Shown one piece after another: positions 35,052-42,876 of a stretch of 53,210 bases of DNA; within the stretch, counting starts at the first letter, position 1; each line of letters starts with the position of its first letter. The DNA comes from Bacillota bacterium. GTDB lineage: Bacteria > Bacillota > Clostridia > Acetivibrionales > DTU013. The notes under the pieces were generated by a model that had not been told where the DNA came from, did no database searches, and saw only the letters and a program-made list of their open reading frames with translations. The stretch covers positions 1 through 53,210 of the forward strand of contig JAEYRV010000007.1 in NCBI GenBank assembly GCA_023435305.1, in the 5' to 3' direction. The translations under genes and the position numbers were made by a program.

Positions 35052-36929
35052 ATGTGTGGGATAGTCGGTTATATAGGACAAAAAAGGGCAGTGCCCGTTT
35101 TGGTGAACGGACTTAGAAAGCTGGAATACAGGGGTTATGATTCGGCGGGTGTTGCACTGCTTGACTGCGGCAGACTTTCAGTTGTAAAATGCAAGGGCAG
35201 GCTTTCAGCCCTTGAAGAGAAGCTGAATGCCATAAACTGCGGCTGTGATCTAAGGGGCAGCAGCCCGGAAAGCACAAAAGGAATGGATAGTTGTATCGGC
35301 ATCGGACATACCAGGTGGGCCACCCATGGCGAGCCGAACGACATCAATTCCCATCCACATCTGAGCAATTCCGGCAAAATAGCTGTAGTTCACAACGGTA
35401 TAATAGAAAACTACATGAAGCTCAAGAAATTCCTGATCTCGCAAGGCTGCAATTTCCTGTCAGATACCGATACAGAGGTTGTTGCGCACCTCGTGGAGCA
35501 TTATTATGAACAGTGCGATGACCTGGTAACAGCTGTCATGGAGACAGTTGATCAGCTCGAGGGTTCATATGCCCTGGGCGTTATATGCAACGATTACCCG
35601 GATACATTGGTGGCGGCCAGAAAGGACAGCCCACTGATCGTCGGGATCGGCAGCGGAGAGAACTATATTGCCTCTGACATACCTGCCATATTGGAGCATA
35701 CCCGTGATATTTATATCCTTGAGGACAAGGATGTCGCTGTATTAACCAGGGAAAACATAATGATTTACGACAACTATGGCGCTCTGGTCCAGAAAGAGGT
35801 TTTCCATGTGGATTGGGACGTGGAAGCAGCAGAGAAATCCGGTTACGAGCACTTCATGATGAAGGAGATGTGCGAGGAGCCAAGAGTTATCAAGGAAACC
35901 TTCGGTTCAAGGTTGAAGGGCGGGCAAATTGTTCTGGATAGTATTAGCATAACTCCGGAATACCTTAATAATATCGACAAGATATTCATAGTAGCCTGTG
36001 GCACAGCATACCATGCAGGTATGGTCGGAAAGCGCCTTATCGAGAACCTTGCACGCATACCTGTGGAGGCTGATGTTGCATCGGAATTCAGATACAGGGA
36101 TCCGATCATCAACGACAGAAACCTTGTGATAATTATCAGTCAGTCCGGTGAGACGATAGACACACTGTTTGCACTGAGGGAAGCAAAAAAGAGAGGCGCA
36201 AGGGTATTGTCGATTGTCAATGTCATAGGCAGCTCCATCGCCAGGGAATCGGACGATGTGCTCTATACCTGGGCAGGACCGGAAATCGCAGTAGCATCCA
36301 CTAAAGCGTACAATACACAGCTGGCGGCACTGACACTTGTCGCACTGGATTTTGCCTATAAAAGAGGTAATCTGGACAAGGAAAGGCTGAGCAGTATTAT
36401 AGAAGGGCTGATAACCGTACCCGAATCAATAGAGCAAATTCTTATCCACAGGGAAGATATTCAGAAGTTTGCGGCAGAGCATTATAATGCAAAGAGCATT
36501 TTCTTTATCGGCCGAGGCCTGGATTATGCGCTTTCGATGGAAGGCTCGCTGAAGCTCAAGGAAATTTCATATATCCACTCCGAGGCATACGCCGGCGGCG
36601 AAATGAAGCACGGCACGATAGCGCTGATCGAAAGCGGCACACTGGTGGTTTGTTCAATGACTCAGGAAGGCCTCTTTGAGAAGATGATCAGCAACATTCG
36701 CGAAGTAAAAGCCAGAGGCGCCGTTGTTATGGCAATAACACAACAAAAGCACGCCGAAGACGCAGCCAAGGTGGCTGACATGGTCGTCGCCATCCCCGAC
36801 ATCGACCCGCTGCTTGCTCCTATTACTGCTGTCACACCGATGCAGCTATTCGCATACTACATGGCCGTACTCAAAGGCTGCGACGTTGACAAGCCCAGGA
36901 ACCTGGCAAAGAGTGTTACTGTGGAATAA
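35052..36929 (+). CDS. glmS: Glutamine-fructose-6-phosphate aminotransferase GlmS
   Basis: 625 residues. Cys2 after the initiator Met is the glutaminase nucleophile (MCGIVGYIG). Glutaminase domain 1-240 with HTRWATHGEPN and HNGIIENY; two SIS domains follow (VACGTAYHAG, SQSGETIDT, and a later GRGLDYA). C-terminus KPRNLAKSVTVE is intact. Makes glucosamine-6-P, the first step toward UDP-GlcNAc. Slightly longer than usual because of a Ser/Gly/Lys-rich stretch (GCDLRGSSPESTKGMDSC) before HTRWATHG. Start supported by GAGGAGAG. Controlled by the ribozyme upstream. Confidence 0.98.
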   Translation: MCGIVGYIGQKRAVPVLVNGLRKLEYRGYDSAGVALLDCGRLSVVKCKGRLSALEEKLNAINCGCDLRGSSPESTKGMDSCIGIGHTRWATHGEPNDINSHPHLSNSGKIAVVHNGIIENYMKLKKFLISQGCNFLSDTDTEVVAHLVEHYYEQCDDLVTAVMETVDQLEGSYALGVICNDYPDTLVAARKDSPLIVGIGSGENYIASDIPAILEHTRDIYILEDKDVAVLTRENIMIYDNYGALVQKEVFHVDWDVEAAEKSGYEHFMMKEMCEEPRVIKETFGSRLKGGQIVLDSISITPEYLNNIDKIFIVACGTAYHAGMVGKRLIENLARIPVEADVASEFRYRDPIINDRNLVIIISQSGETIDTLFALREAKKRGARVLSIVNVIGSSIARESDDVLYTWAGPEIAVASTKAYNTQLAALTLVALDFAYKRGNLDKERLSSIIEGLITVPESIEQILIHREDIQKFAAEHYNAKSIFFIGRGLDYALSMEGSLKLKEISYIHSEAYAGGEMKHGTIALIESGTLVVCSMTQEGLFEKMISNIREVKARGAVVMAITQQKHAEDAAKVADMVVAIPDIDPLLAPITAVTPMQLFAYYMAVLKGCDVDKPRNLAKSVTVE

Positions 36930-36939
36930 AGAATCAATT

Positions 36940-36985
36940 CAAGGGCAGGGGAGAACCGGATTCAAATCCGAAGACCCCCTGCCTT
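36940..36985 (+). terminator. glmS terminator, copy A of a repeated structured element
   Basis: Outer stem GGCAGGGG (36944-36951) with CCCCTGCC (36975-36982 region), inner stem CGGATT/AATCCG, then TTTTCAATA. A near relative with a different but also paired inner stem occurs at 41448-41494. Confidence 0.85.
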
Positions 36986-37031
36986 TTCAATAGAGAATAT
37001 TGATCAGAACAAATTCGATAAAGCCATAAAT

Positions 37032-37066
37032 AATAGTTGCAAATTGCAACTATTACATGTTACAAT
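37032..37066 (+). promoter_or_regulatory. MarR promoter with perfect 23-bp operator
   Basis: Two 11-nt arms around a central A: AATAGTTGCAA (37032-37042) and TTGCAACTATT (37044-37054). TTGCAA 37037-37042 and TACAAT 37061-37066 (18-nt spacer) form the promoter, so the operator covers the -35. Fits autorepression by the MarR protein. Confidence 0.85.
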
Positions 37067-37087
37067 AATTGCAGGAGGTAATTACCT

Positions 37088-37546
37088 ATGAGTTATACAG
37101 AAGATTCAAAACAGTTAAGGGAAAATATCAGAATACTCGAAAGGAAACTCGGAGTATTGCAGGATACTGAGTATTCATGCTGTGAGATATCTATGGCACA
37201 GTGTCATGCTTTGGTTGAGATCGGACGCGCAGAGAGCATTTCCCTAAATGAGCTGGCTGAGCTGTTGAATCTTGAAAACAGCACCATGAGCCGTACCGTT
37301 AATAATCTTGTCAATAGTGGGTTAGTGGAGCGCGAACTCGATCCAAAAGACAGACGGTATGTGTCGATAAAGCTTACAGAAAGCGGAATCAAAGTTTTTG
37401 AGGGTATAGAGAAGAACATGGACCTCTATTTCCAGAAAGTCCTGGAGTCTATTCCATCCAATAAGCAGAAACAAGTTATAGAAAGTCTGCAAATCCTACT
37501 AGAGGCTGTAAGCAAGAATGAGCAATATAAAACACAGAAGGAGTGA
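37088..37546 (+). CDS. MarR-family repressor
   Basis: 152 residues, AGGAGG upstream of ATG 37088. Winged helix: SLNELAELLNLENSTMSRTV, then NNLVNSGLVERELDPKDRRY, with flanking dimerisation helices. A Cys pair (SCCE, residues 31-32 region) and QCH nearby could make it redox- or metal-sensitive; this is inference. Autorepression is likely via the 23-bp palindrome over its promoter. Cotranscribed with the C_GCAxxG_C_C protein 5 bp downstream, which is probably its main target. Confidence 0.88.
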   Translation: MSYTEDSKQLRENIRILERKLGVLQDTEYSCCEISMAQCHALVEIGRAESISLNELAELLNLENSTMSRTVNNLVNSGLVERELDPKDRRYVSIKLTESGIKVFEGIEKNMDLYFQKVLESIPSNKQKQVIESLQILLEAVSKNEQYKTQKE

Positions 37547-37551
37547 TATAA

Positions 37552-38010
37552 ATGGAATGTGATGTGAATATGTGCAAACCAGATTGTGCTGTAGAGTGCT
37601 TTAATAATGGGTTTAATTGTGCCCAGGCGGTTTTCTCAACTTACTGTGAGCAGTTAGGACTGGATAAAACAACCGCCTTGAAGGTTGCTGGAGGTTTCGG
37701 CGGCGGCATGGGTTATATCGGTGAAACATGCGGAGCTGTGACGGGAGCAATAATGCTTATTGGATCGAAACACGGAAAAATCAGCAGTGATGATAATGAC
37801 GCAAAAGAACGGACTTATGCATTAGTAAAAGAGTTCACGAAGCAATTCAAGGATATAAATGGTTCTGTAAAATGTACTGAATTGCTGGGGTACGATATTA
37901 GTACTGCCGAGGGACTTAATGCTGCGAGGGAAGCAAATCTGTGGAGCACAGTATGTGCAAAGCTTGTAAGAGATTCTGCGCAAATTGTTGAAGGGTTACT
38001 AGATTTATAA
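37552..38010 (+). CDS. C_GCAxxG_C_C family redox-type protein
   Basis: 152 residues with the family hallmark Cys: NCAQAV, GGFGGGMGYIGETCGAVTGA and a C-terminal Cys (KCTELLGYDIS, AKLV). This PF09719-type family is held to be a small redox or electron-transfer-related protein, often beside a MarR regulator or oxidoreductases. RBS AAGGAGTG. No signal peptide. Function within a thiol-stress block fits the neighbouring Cys-rich and glutathione genes. Confidence 0.88.
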   Translation: MECDVNMCKPDCAVECFNNGFNCAQAVFSTYCEQLGLDKTTALKVAGGFGGGMGYIGETCGAVTGAIMLIGSKHGKISSDDNDAKERTYALVKEFTKQFKDINGSVKCTELLGYDISTAEGLNAAREANLWSTVCAKLVRDSAQIVEGLLDL

Positions 38011-38172
38011 TGGTTGCTCCTTGCCGGGGTGAAAGAGTTTTCTATCGATTGCGCCGGCGAGGACTGCTGATAAGTGCAGCATCAGCTTGCGGATGCGGAG
38101 ATGCCAATATCAGCATTTTGTGGCATCAGGGGTAAAGTAGGATCTACATGATTTTTATAAGGGGGATTTCAA

Positions 38173-38394
38173 ATGGCCTGTGAACGAACAGACAACCTGG
38201 GAAACGAGAATAAATGCAAATGTACATTCACTCATTGTGATAATTGGGGCAAATGCTGTTCATGCGTGCTGTTTCACCGCACCAAAGGCGGTATACCAGG
38301 CTGCTTTTTCACTGAAGAGGCGGAGAAGACCGGTAACCGTGATGTAGATTATTTTATAGAGAATATAGGCGTACCTTTGAAAGAAGGCCATTAG
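38173..38394 (+). CDS. Small Cys-rich protein (DUF6485-like)
   Basis: 73 residues, AAGGGGG upstream of ATG 38173. Cys pattern: KCKCTFTHCDNWGKCCSCVL, then IPGCFF, with EEAEKTGNRDVDYFI, matching my memory of DUF6485. The clustered Cys suggest zinc or iron binding. Function unknown. About 160 bp before it hold several small dyads (for example GATGCC...GGCATC) but no certain RNA gene. Confidence 0.75.
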   Translation: MACERTDNLGNENKCKCTFTHCDNWGKCCSCVLFHRTKGGIPGCFFTEEAEKTGNRDVDYFIENIGVPLKEGH

Positions 38395-38405
38395 GCAAAA
38401 ACGCA

Positions 38406-38434
38406 TTGACAGGGTTTCAGTGTTCGATTAGTAT
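38406..38434 (+). promoter_or_regulatory. Promoter of a probably leaderless ArsR-like gene
   Basis: TTGACA (38406-38411), 17 nt, TAGTAT (38429-38434). The next gene's ATG is only 6 nt after the -10, so the transcript would begin at or next to the start codon. Confidence 0.7.
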
Positions 38435-38440
38435 AGAACT

Positions 38441-38752
38441 ATGAATAATTTAGATATGGTGAAAATTTTCAAAGCTCTGTCATGTGAACAGAGATTAAAC
38501 CTTTTTAAAATGCTATATGACTGGTATAAGTCAAACGATGCCGCAGACGGGGAGTACAGCTTTTGCGACGACGGCCTGGAAAAATGCTTTACCAGAGCCT
38601 GCTGTTCCTTCAACTTGTCACGGTCGACCATATCCCACCACTTCAAGGAATTGCAGAACGCTGGCCTTATTTCCTATACGCGCAATGGGCAATGCTTTGT
38701 ATGTAAGGTCAATATGGATGCAGTACAGGCAATTCAGGATTTCTTGAAATAA
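38441..38752 (+). CDS. ArsR-like winged-helix regulator with Cys cluster, probably leaderless
   Basis: 103 residues. MVKIFKALSCEQRLNLFKML, then FNLSRSTISHHFKELQNAGL and YTRNGQCFVCKV are a winged helix of ArsR type. FCDDGLEKCFTRACC in the middle gives four Cys that could bind metal or sense thiols. No Shine-Dalgarno; the promoter -10 lies 6 nt upstream, so initiation is likely leaderless. It directly precedes gshA/gshB, about 140 bp away, and could control glutathione synthesis. Confidence 0.82.
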   Translation: MNNLDMVKIFKALSCEQRLNLFKMLYDWYKSNDAADGEYSFCDDGLEKCFTRACCSFNLSRSTISHHFKELQNAGLISYTRNGQCFVCKVNMDAVQAIQDFLK

Positions 38753-38893
38753 TCTATATTACTCATGGTCGTTACTGCTGAAGAATCGACTTAAGAGACA
38801 CATTAGATTAAGAAGGGAAGTATTTTTTTACTCATAAAGTTCGATGGTTATGAAACAATAGTACAAACAAGCATACAGAATGGAGGTTTTATT

Positions 38894-40414
38894 ATGGAAT
38901 GGGATTTTGAAAAAGCAGCCGGTTTGTTTACAGACGAAAACAGTCAACTGCTGCTCGATGGCCTGTATGGAATCGAAAGAGAAGCGCAGAGAGTTGATTC
39001 TACAGGGAAGTTGGCCATGACACCACACCCTGCTGCCTTTGGAAATAAACTCGAAAATGCCTTGGTTACAGTAGATTTTTCCGAAAGCCAGATTGAACTG
39101 ATTACACCGCCCTTTGAGTCCGTAGAAAAAACACATGAATTCCTGAAGGAATTACATCTCATTGTCGACAAGGAGTTGGGGCCTGAGTATCTGTGGCCTC
39201 TCAGCATGCCTCCCAGGCTTCCTGAAGAGAATCTGATCCCGATAGCAAAATTTGATGATTCCCCTGGGGGCAGAGAGAAGGAACTATACAGGATGGGCTT
39301 GGCGACTCGGTATGGACGGAAAATGCAAATGATATCCGGTATACATTACAATTTTTCCTTCGGAGACAGCCTTGTGGATTATCTTTATCAAAAGCTGGGC
39401 AACGGTGCGGATAAGCGTACATTTAAAGATGAAATGTATTTTTCGATGGCCAGGAATTTCTTGAGATATCGATGGTTGCTGATATATCTGTTTGGCGCTT
39501 CACCCAGTGCTGATCAGACCTATTATCCGGTCATTGGGAATGAAATGAAGATGGTAAGAAAATGTTGTCCCGAATGCTGCAGCCCCCAGCATAGCTATAA
39601 GCGAAATGCCGTTTCTCTGAGAGTAAGCCGGTTCGGATATTCGGACTCCGTTCAGGGTAAATACAGCGTCTCATATAACGGCTTGAAGGATTACACGACT
39701 GGTATACGCAGACTTCTGGCTGCTAAGAGCAGAAAGTTCGCGAAGATCGGCTTGTATCAGAGCGGCAGACAAATCCAGCTAAACGGGAATGTCCTTCAAA
39801 AAGAGAGTGAGTTCTATTCATCCATTCGTCTCAAGCAGAATATGAAAAATGGAGAAACCCAGTTGGATGCACTTGAGGACAGGGGCGTCAAATATGCGGA
39901 GGTCAGGATCATTGATCTCAATCCATTTGATAAAACCGGGATCAGCCTGGAACAGCTGCGATTTTTGCAGGTGTTCATGCTCTTTTGTTTATTTGAGGAT
40001 AGTCCTCTGATAGTGGACGAAGAGCTAGAGAGGATCAATAAAAATCATCATCTGGTCGCACTTTCGGGAAGGAAGAATAATCTTAAGCTCTTTAGTAATG
40101 ATGGACAGATAGGGCTTGCTGAATGGAGCAGGAATATATTCAGCAAATTAAGCGCTATCGCTTCACTGATTGATCTGGCGAATACAGACAACAGATACCT
40201 GAAATGTGTTCAGAGTGAATATGAAAAAATAACGGATCCATCTCTGCTTCCTTCGTCAATGATCGAAAGGGAAGTTAGTCGGGAGGGATACCTGGAATTC
40301 GGCACTCGAAAAGCTAAAGAACATAAGATGCCGGGAAATGCTGGTGCTCATATATGCTGTGCGTTCTATCCGTATGAATTGATTAATAGTAAAACAAGGG
40401 GGGCAGTCAGATGA
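38894..40414 (+). CDS. gshA: Glutamate-cysteine ligase (GshF N-terminal type)
   Basis: 506 residues. GIEREAQRV, then DFSESQIELITPPFES, RYGRKMQMISGIHYNFSFGD and VRIIDLNPFD match the gamma-glutamylcysteine synthetase half of bifunctional GshF. GGAGG lies upstream of ATG 38894. In GshF both activities are on one chain of about 750 residues; here they are two genes overlapping by ATGA, so the fusion is split. First step of glutathione or gamma-glutamylcysteine synthesis, uncommon in clostridia. Confidence 0.9.
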   Translation: MEWDFEKAAGLFTDENSQLLLDGLYGIEREAQRVDSTGKLAMTPHPAAFGNKLENALVTVDFSESQIELITPPFESVEKTHEFLKELHLIVDKELGPEYLWPLSMPPRLPEENLIPIAKFDDSPGGREKELYRMGLATRYGRKMQMISGIHYNFSFGDSLVDYLYQKLGNGADKRTFKDEMYFSMARNFLRYRWLLIYLFGASPSADQTYYPVIGNEMKMVRKCCPECCSPQHSYKRNAVSLRVSRFGYSDSVQGKYSVSYNGLKDYTTGIRRLLAAKSRKFAKIGLYQSGRQIQLNGNVLQKESEFYSSIRLKQNMKNGETQLDALEDRGVKYAEVRIIDLNPFDKTGISLEQLRFLQVFMLFCLFEDSPLIVDEELERINKNHHLVALSGRKNNLKLFSNDGQIGLAEWSRNIFSKLSAIASLIDLANTDNRYLKCVQSEYEKITDPSLLPSSMIEREVSREGYLEFGTRKAKEHKMPGNAGAHICCAFYPYELINSKTRGAVR

Positions 40415-41400
40415 TTGATAAAAGGTTTGAAGCATTGGAGCTTTCCACGCAGATAATAATGAAAGATGCACCTGAAAGAAACATTGTGGTCGAGGTACTT
40501 GATTACGATGATAACTTTATCAGACTGAAAAGCGGTAGTAAGACAGAGATTATTAAGCAGGCCACAAGGACTTCGCTTGACTCCTATATTTCTCCGCTGA
40601 TCATGGAGAATAAGGAGGTTACAAAAATAATCCTAAGAGAAAACGGTATCAATGTTCCGGACGGCATTTCTGCCAAATCTTTTGATGAAGCTATTGATTA
40701 TTTTCAAATGTTTAGCGATAAGAATATTGTAGTGAAGCCGAAATCAACCAATTTCGGGAAGGGTGTAGTGATACTTAAGCAGCCTTATGGCATCGACGAT
40801 TATAAGAGTGCAATAGAATATGCATTTTCCTATGATAATTCAATATTGGTCGAGGAATTTGCATCCGGGAAGGAGTACAGGTTCCTTGTTATCGGAGATG
40901 AAGTGGCGGCGATACTTCACCGTGTGCCTGCAAATGTGACCGGCGACGGGATTCACACAATCGAGGAGCTTGTTCAGGAAAAAAACAAGGATCCGCTGAG
41001 GGGAACGGGATATGTAACGCCGCTTGAAAGAATACGCCTTGGTGAAGTCGAAAAGGAGTACCTCGGATTTTCCGGTAAAAGCTTTGGATATATCCCTCAG
41101 AAAGACGAAACGGTATATCTGAGAGAGAACTCTAATATCAGCACCGGCGGCGACAGTATTGATTATACAGACGATGTTATTGACGAATATAAAAGCATTG
41201 CAGTAAAGGCAGCAAAGGCCGTTGGCGCAAGGATCTGCGGAGCGGACATCATCATCCGGGATATCAGGGAAAAGCCTGATGAACGGAACTACAGTGTAAT
41301 TGAGCTTAATTTCAACCCGGCACTTCATATTCACAACTATCCGTATAAGGGCATGAACCGGCAGGTCGGGAAAAAAGTTCTTGATCTTTTGGGGTTTTAA
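40411..41400 (+). CDS. ATP-grasp glutathione synthetase (GshF C-terminal type)
   Basis: 329 residues. ATP-grasp fold: NIVVKPKSTNFGKGVVILK, then SILVEEFASGKEYRFLVIGD, and the metal-binding end YSVIELNFNPALHIH. It matches the ATP-grasp half of GshF, joining gamma-glutamylcysteine to glycine, although the family also contains cyanophycin synthetase relatives. The ATG overlaps the gshA stop (ATGA). Both halves together should make glutathione, forming a redox unit with the C_GCAxxG protein and Cys-rich regulators upstream. Confidence 0.85.
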   Translation: MIDKRFEALELSTQIIMKDAPERNIVVEVLDYDDNFIRLKSGSKTEIIKQATRTSLDSYISPLIMENKEVTKIILRENGINVPDGISAKSFDEAIDYFQMFSDKNIVVKPKSTNFGKGVVILKQPYGIDDYKSAIEYAFSYDNSILVEEFASGKEYRFLVIGDEVAAILHRVPANVTGDGIHTIEELVQEKNKDPLRGTGYVTPLERIRLGEVEKEYLGFSGKSFGYIPQKDETVYLRENSNISTGGDSIDYTDDVIDEYKSIAVKAAKAVGARICGADIIIRDIREKPDERNYSVIELNFNPALHIHNYPYKGMNRQVGKKVLDLLGF

Positions 41401-41417
41401 AGAAGCGGAGGAGGAGT

Positions 41418-41501
41418 ATGAAAGTAGCCATTTTAATCTGGCTTCTTAAGGGCAGGGAAGAATCAGACGCAAATCTGATGACCCCCTGCTTTTCAATATG
41501 A
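41418..41501 (+). pseudogene. Remnant 27-codon ORF after gshB with a strong ribosome site
   Basis: GGAGGAGG stands 5 nt before ATG 41418, and MKVAILIWLLKG looks like a protein start, but from codon 12 the frame runs through the structured element (41448-41494) and stops at 41499. A third gene of the gsh operon seems to have been cut off by insertion of that element. Alternatively the element is a terminator and this is a chance peptide. Confidence 0.4.
41448..41494 (+). terminator. Copy B of the glmS-type structured element/terminator
   Basis: Outer stem GCAGGG (41452-41457) with CCCTGC (41484-41489), inner stem ATCAGA/TCTGAT (41462-41467 with 41474-41479), then TTTTCAATA. The flanks AAGGGCAGGG...AGAA and GA(C)CCCCTGC and the tail are shared with 36940-36985, while the inner stem differs in sequence but stays paired. 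Confidence 0.75.
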
Positions 41502-41504
41502 GTT

Positions 41505-41588
41505 TAGGCTGGCGAATGTGGGTCGGATGCTCAAAAAATGCAAGTCTAGGCTGGCGAATGCGGGTCGGTTGCTCAAAAAATGCAAGTC
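41505..41588. repeat. 42-bp tandem duplication containing the left arm
   Basis: Two 42-bp units (41505-41546, 41547-41588) starting TAGGCTGGCGAATG and ending GCTCAAAAAATGCAAGTC. The second copy carries the left arm of the inverted pair of nuclease-like gene 3. Confidence 0.85.
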
Positions 41589-41713
41589 TAGGGGTAGATA
41601 ATGTGTAAATAATCCATGAATAAATGTGATTTTATTGGCTATTTTCCATATCTAGAGCAAATAAGCCGCTAAACAACACCTAATATTTCCCATCAATTGA
41701 AAATTTGAGTAAC
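41568..41713. repeat. Inverted-arm element upstream of nuclease-like gene 3
   Basis: GTTGCTCAAA (41568-41577) mirrors TTTGAGTAAC (41704-41713), 9 of 10, with partial pairing continuing inward toward GGG/CCC. The arm core RCTCAAA is shared with the gene 2 element (ACTCAA). The right arm lies between TTGAAA (41697) and TATTAT (41720-41725), a good promoter with 17-nt spacing, 6 nt before the ATG. Confidence 0.7.
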
Positions 41714-41731
41714 GTGGTATATTATATATAC

Positions 41732-42601
41732 ATGAAAGGTTATTTGAGTCATTTATCAGCTGCCAAGGCATGGAATATACCATACATAGAAGCTGTCCTC
41801 GGTAATGAGGTCAAAGAAAACAGCATGGATGATATTACCGTCTTCGAGCAAAATTCTCGATTCTACATTAATGGTAAAAAGGTCCATTCGTGCAAGATTG
41901 CTCTTCCTGCCGGTGCAGTGACAGTCAGAAACGGCATGACGGTAGCTTCGCCAGAACTTTTGTTTCTAGAGCTTGCGAATAAATTGAGCATTCACCGGCT
42001 TATACTGCTCGGCTTGCAACTGTGTTCGCATCCTACGGGAAAACCGTCAATGGCAATCACAACGAAGCAAAAGCTCACTGCGTTTCTTACAAAAACTACC
42101 GGATTCTGGGGACATCGAAAAGCCGAGCGCGCATTGAAGTATGTGGAAAACGGTTCGGCATCAATCATGGAATCGATTGCCTTTATGATCCTGGGCCTGC
42201 CCCATACTTTGGGAGGCTACGGGCTTAATGGTGCAGTTTTCAGTTATGAGGTAAAGTTAAAAGATCAAGCAAAGGATCATCTTGGACAAAATCGCTGTAT
42301 TGTTGATATATATTACAAGAAAGCGAGATTGGCAGTTGAGTATGAAAGTTTTGCTTACCACAATAGCCCGTCAGAACAGGGCAAAGATCTTGTGCGGGCA
42401 GAAGTCCTTAAAAGGCAAGGCATAGAGGTGCTGCATCTGAGTACAATACAGCTGTACAACAAAGATGCCTGTCGTAATTTTGCCTGCAACCTCGCAACTC
42501 GTCTTGGGGAGCGTATGCAGATTCGTGCAAAGAAGTTTGATGAGATGCATGCTTTGTTAAGAGCTTTGCTGCCGAATCCCAAACTCATATTCCAAAAATG
42601 A
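41732..42601 (+). CDS. Putative DUF559/Vsr-like nuclease-fold protein, paralog 3
   Basis: 289 residues from ATG 41732, aligned with paralogs 1 and 2 from the first residue (MKGYLSHLSAAKAWNIPYIE). Same blocks: ASPELLFLELANKLSIHRLI, GSASIMES, GGYGLNGAVFSYE, RCIVDIYYKK, LAVEYESFAYHNSPSEQGKD, and tail MQIRAKKFDEMHALLRALLP. An in-frame TTG 41705 inside the right arm is a weaker start. TTGAAA-17-TATTAT ends 6 nt before the ATG and no Shine-Dalgarno exists. It has a slightly longer C-terminus (NPKLIFQK). Lies between the gsh operon and the giant SLH protein. Confidence 0.72.
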   Translation: MKGYLSHLSAAKAWNIPYIEAVLGNEVKENSMDDITVFEQNSRFYINGKKVHSCKIALPAGAVTVRNGMTVASPELLFLELANKLSIHRLILLGLQLCSHPTGKPSMAITTKQKLTAFLTKTTGFWGHRKAERALKYVENGSASIMESIAFMILGLPHTLGGYGLNGAVFSYEVKLKDQAKDHLGQNRCIVDIYYKKARLAVEYESFAYHNSPSEQGKDLVRAEVLKRQGIEVLHLSTIQLYNKDACRNFACNLATRLGERMQIRAKKFDEMHALLRALLPNPKLIFQK

Positions 42602-42876
42602 AGGAAAATTTATTCTTTTATGATGAGTAATATAATCTGTTCTGAGTGCAAAAATCATAAAATAGAGTGAAAAAGTCATTGAAATAATCGTCAACAATAA
42701 AATTCATCATCTATCTGATATACTTAATATGCTTGTACGAAATGTAATATTATGAAGATATTTACCTTTTATTGATACCTTTAGAGGAATCAAAAAGGGT
42801 GATTCTATAACCTGTTCATTTCACACTTATATTGCTAATGCTAATGTTTAACTTTGTTCTTGAAAGGAGCAGAATA

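Noticed and set aside
36940..36985. tRNA-like fragment (inner GGATTCAAATCC resembles a T arm)
   Set aside because: No other tRNA arms or anticodon; copy B has a different inner stem, so it is better read as a terminator-like element.
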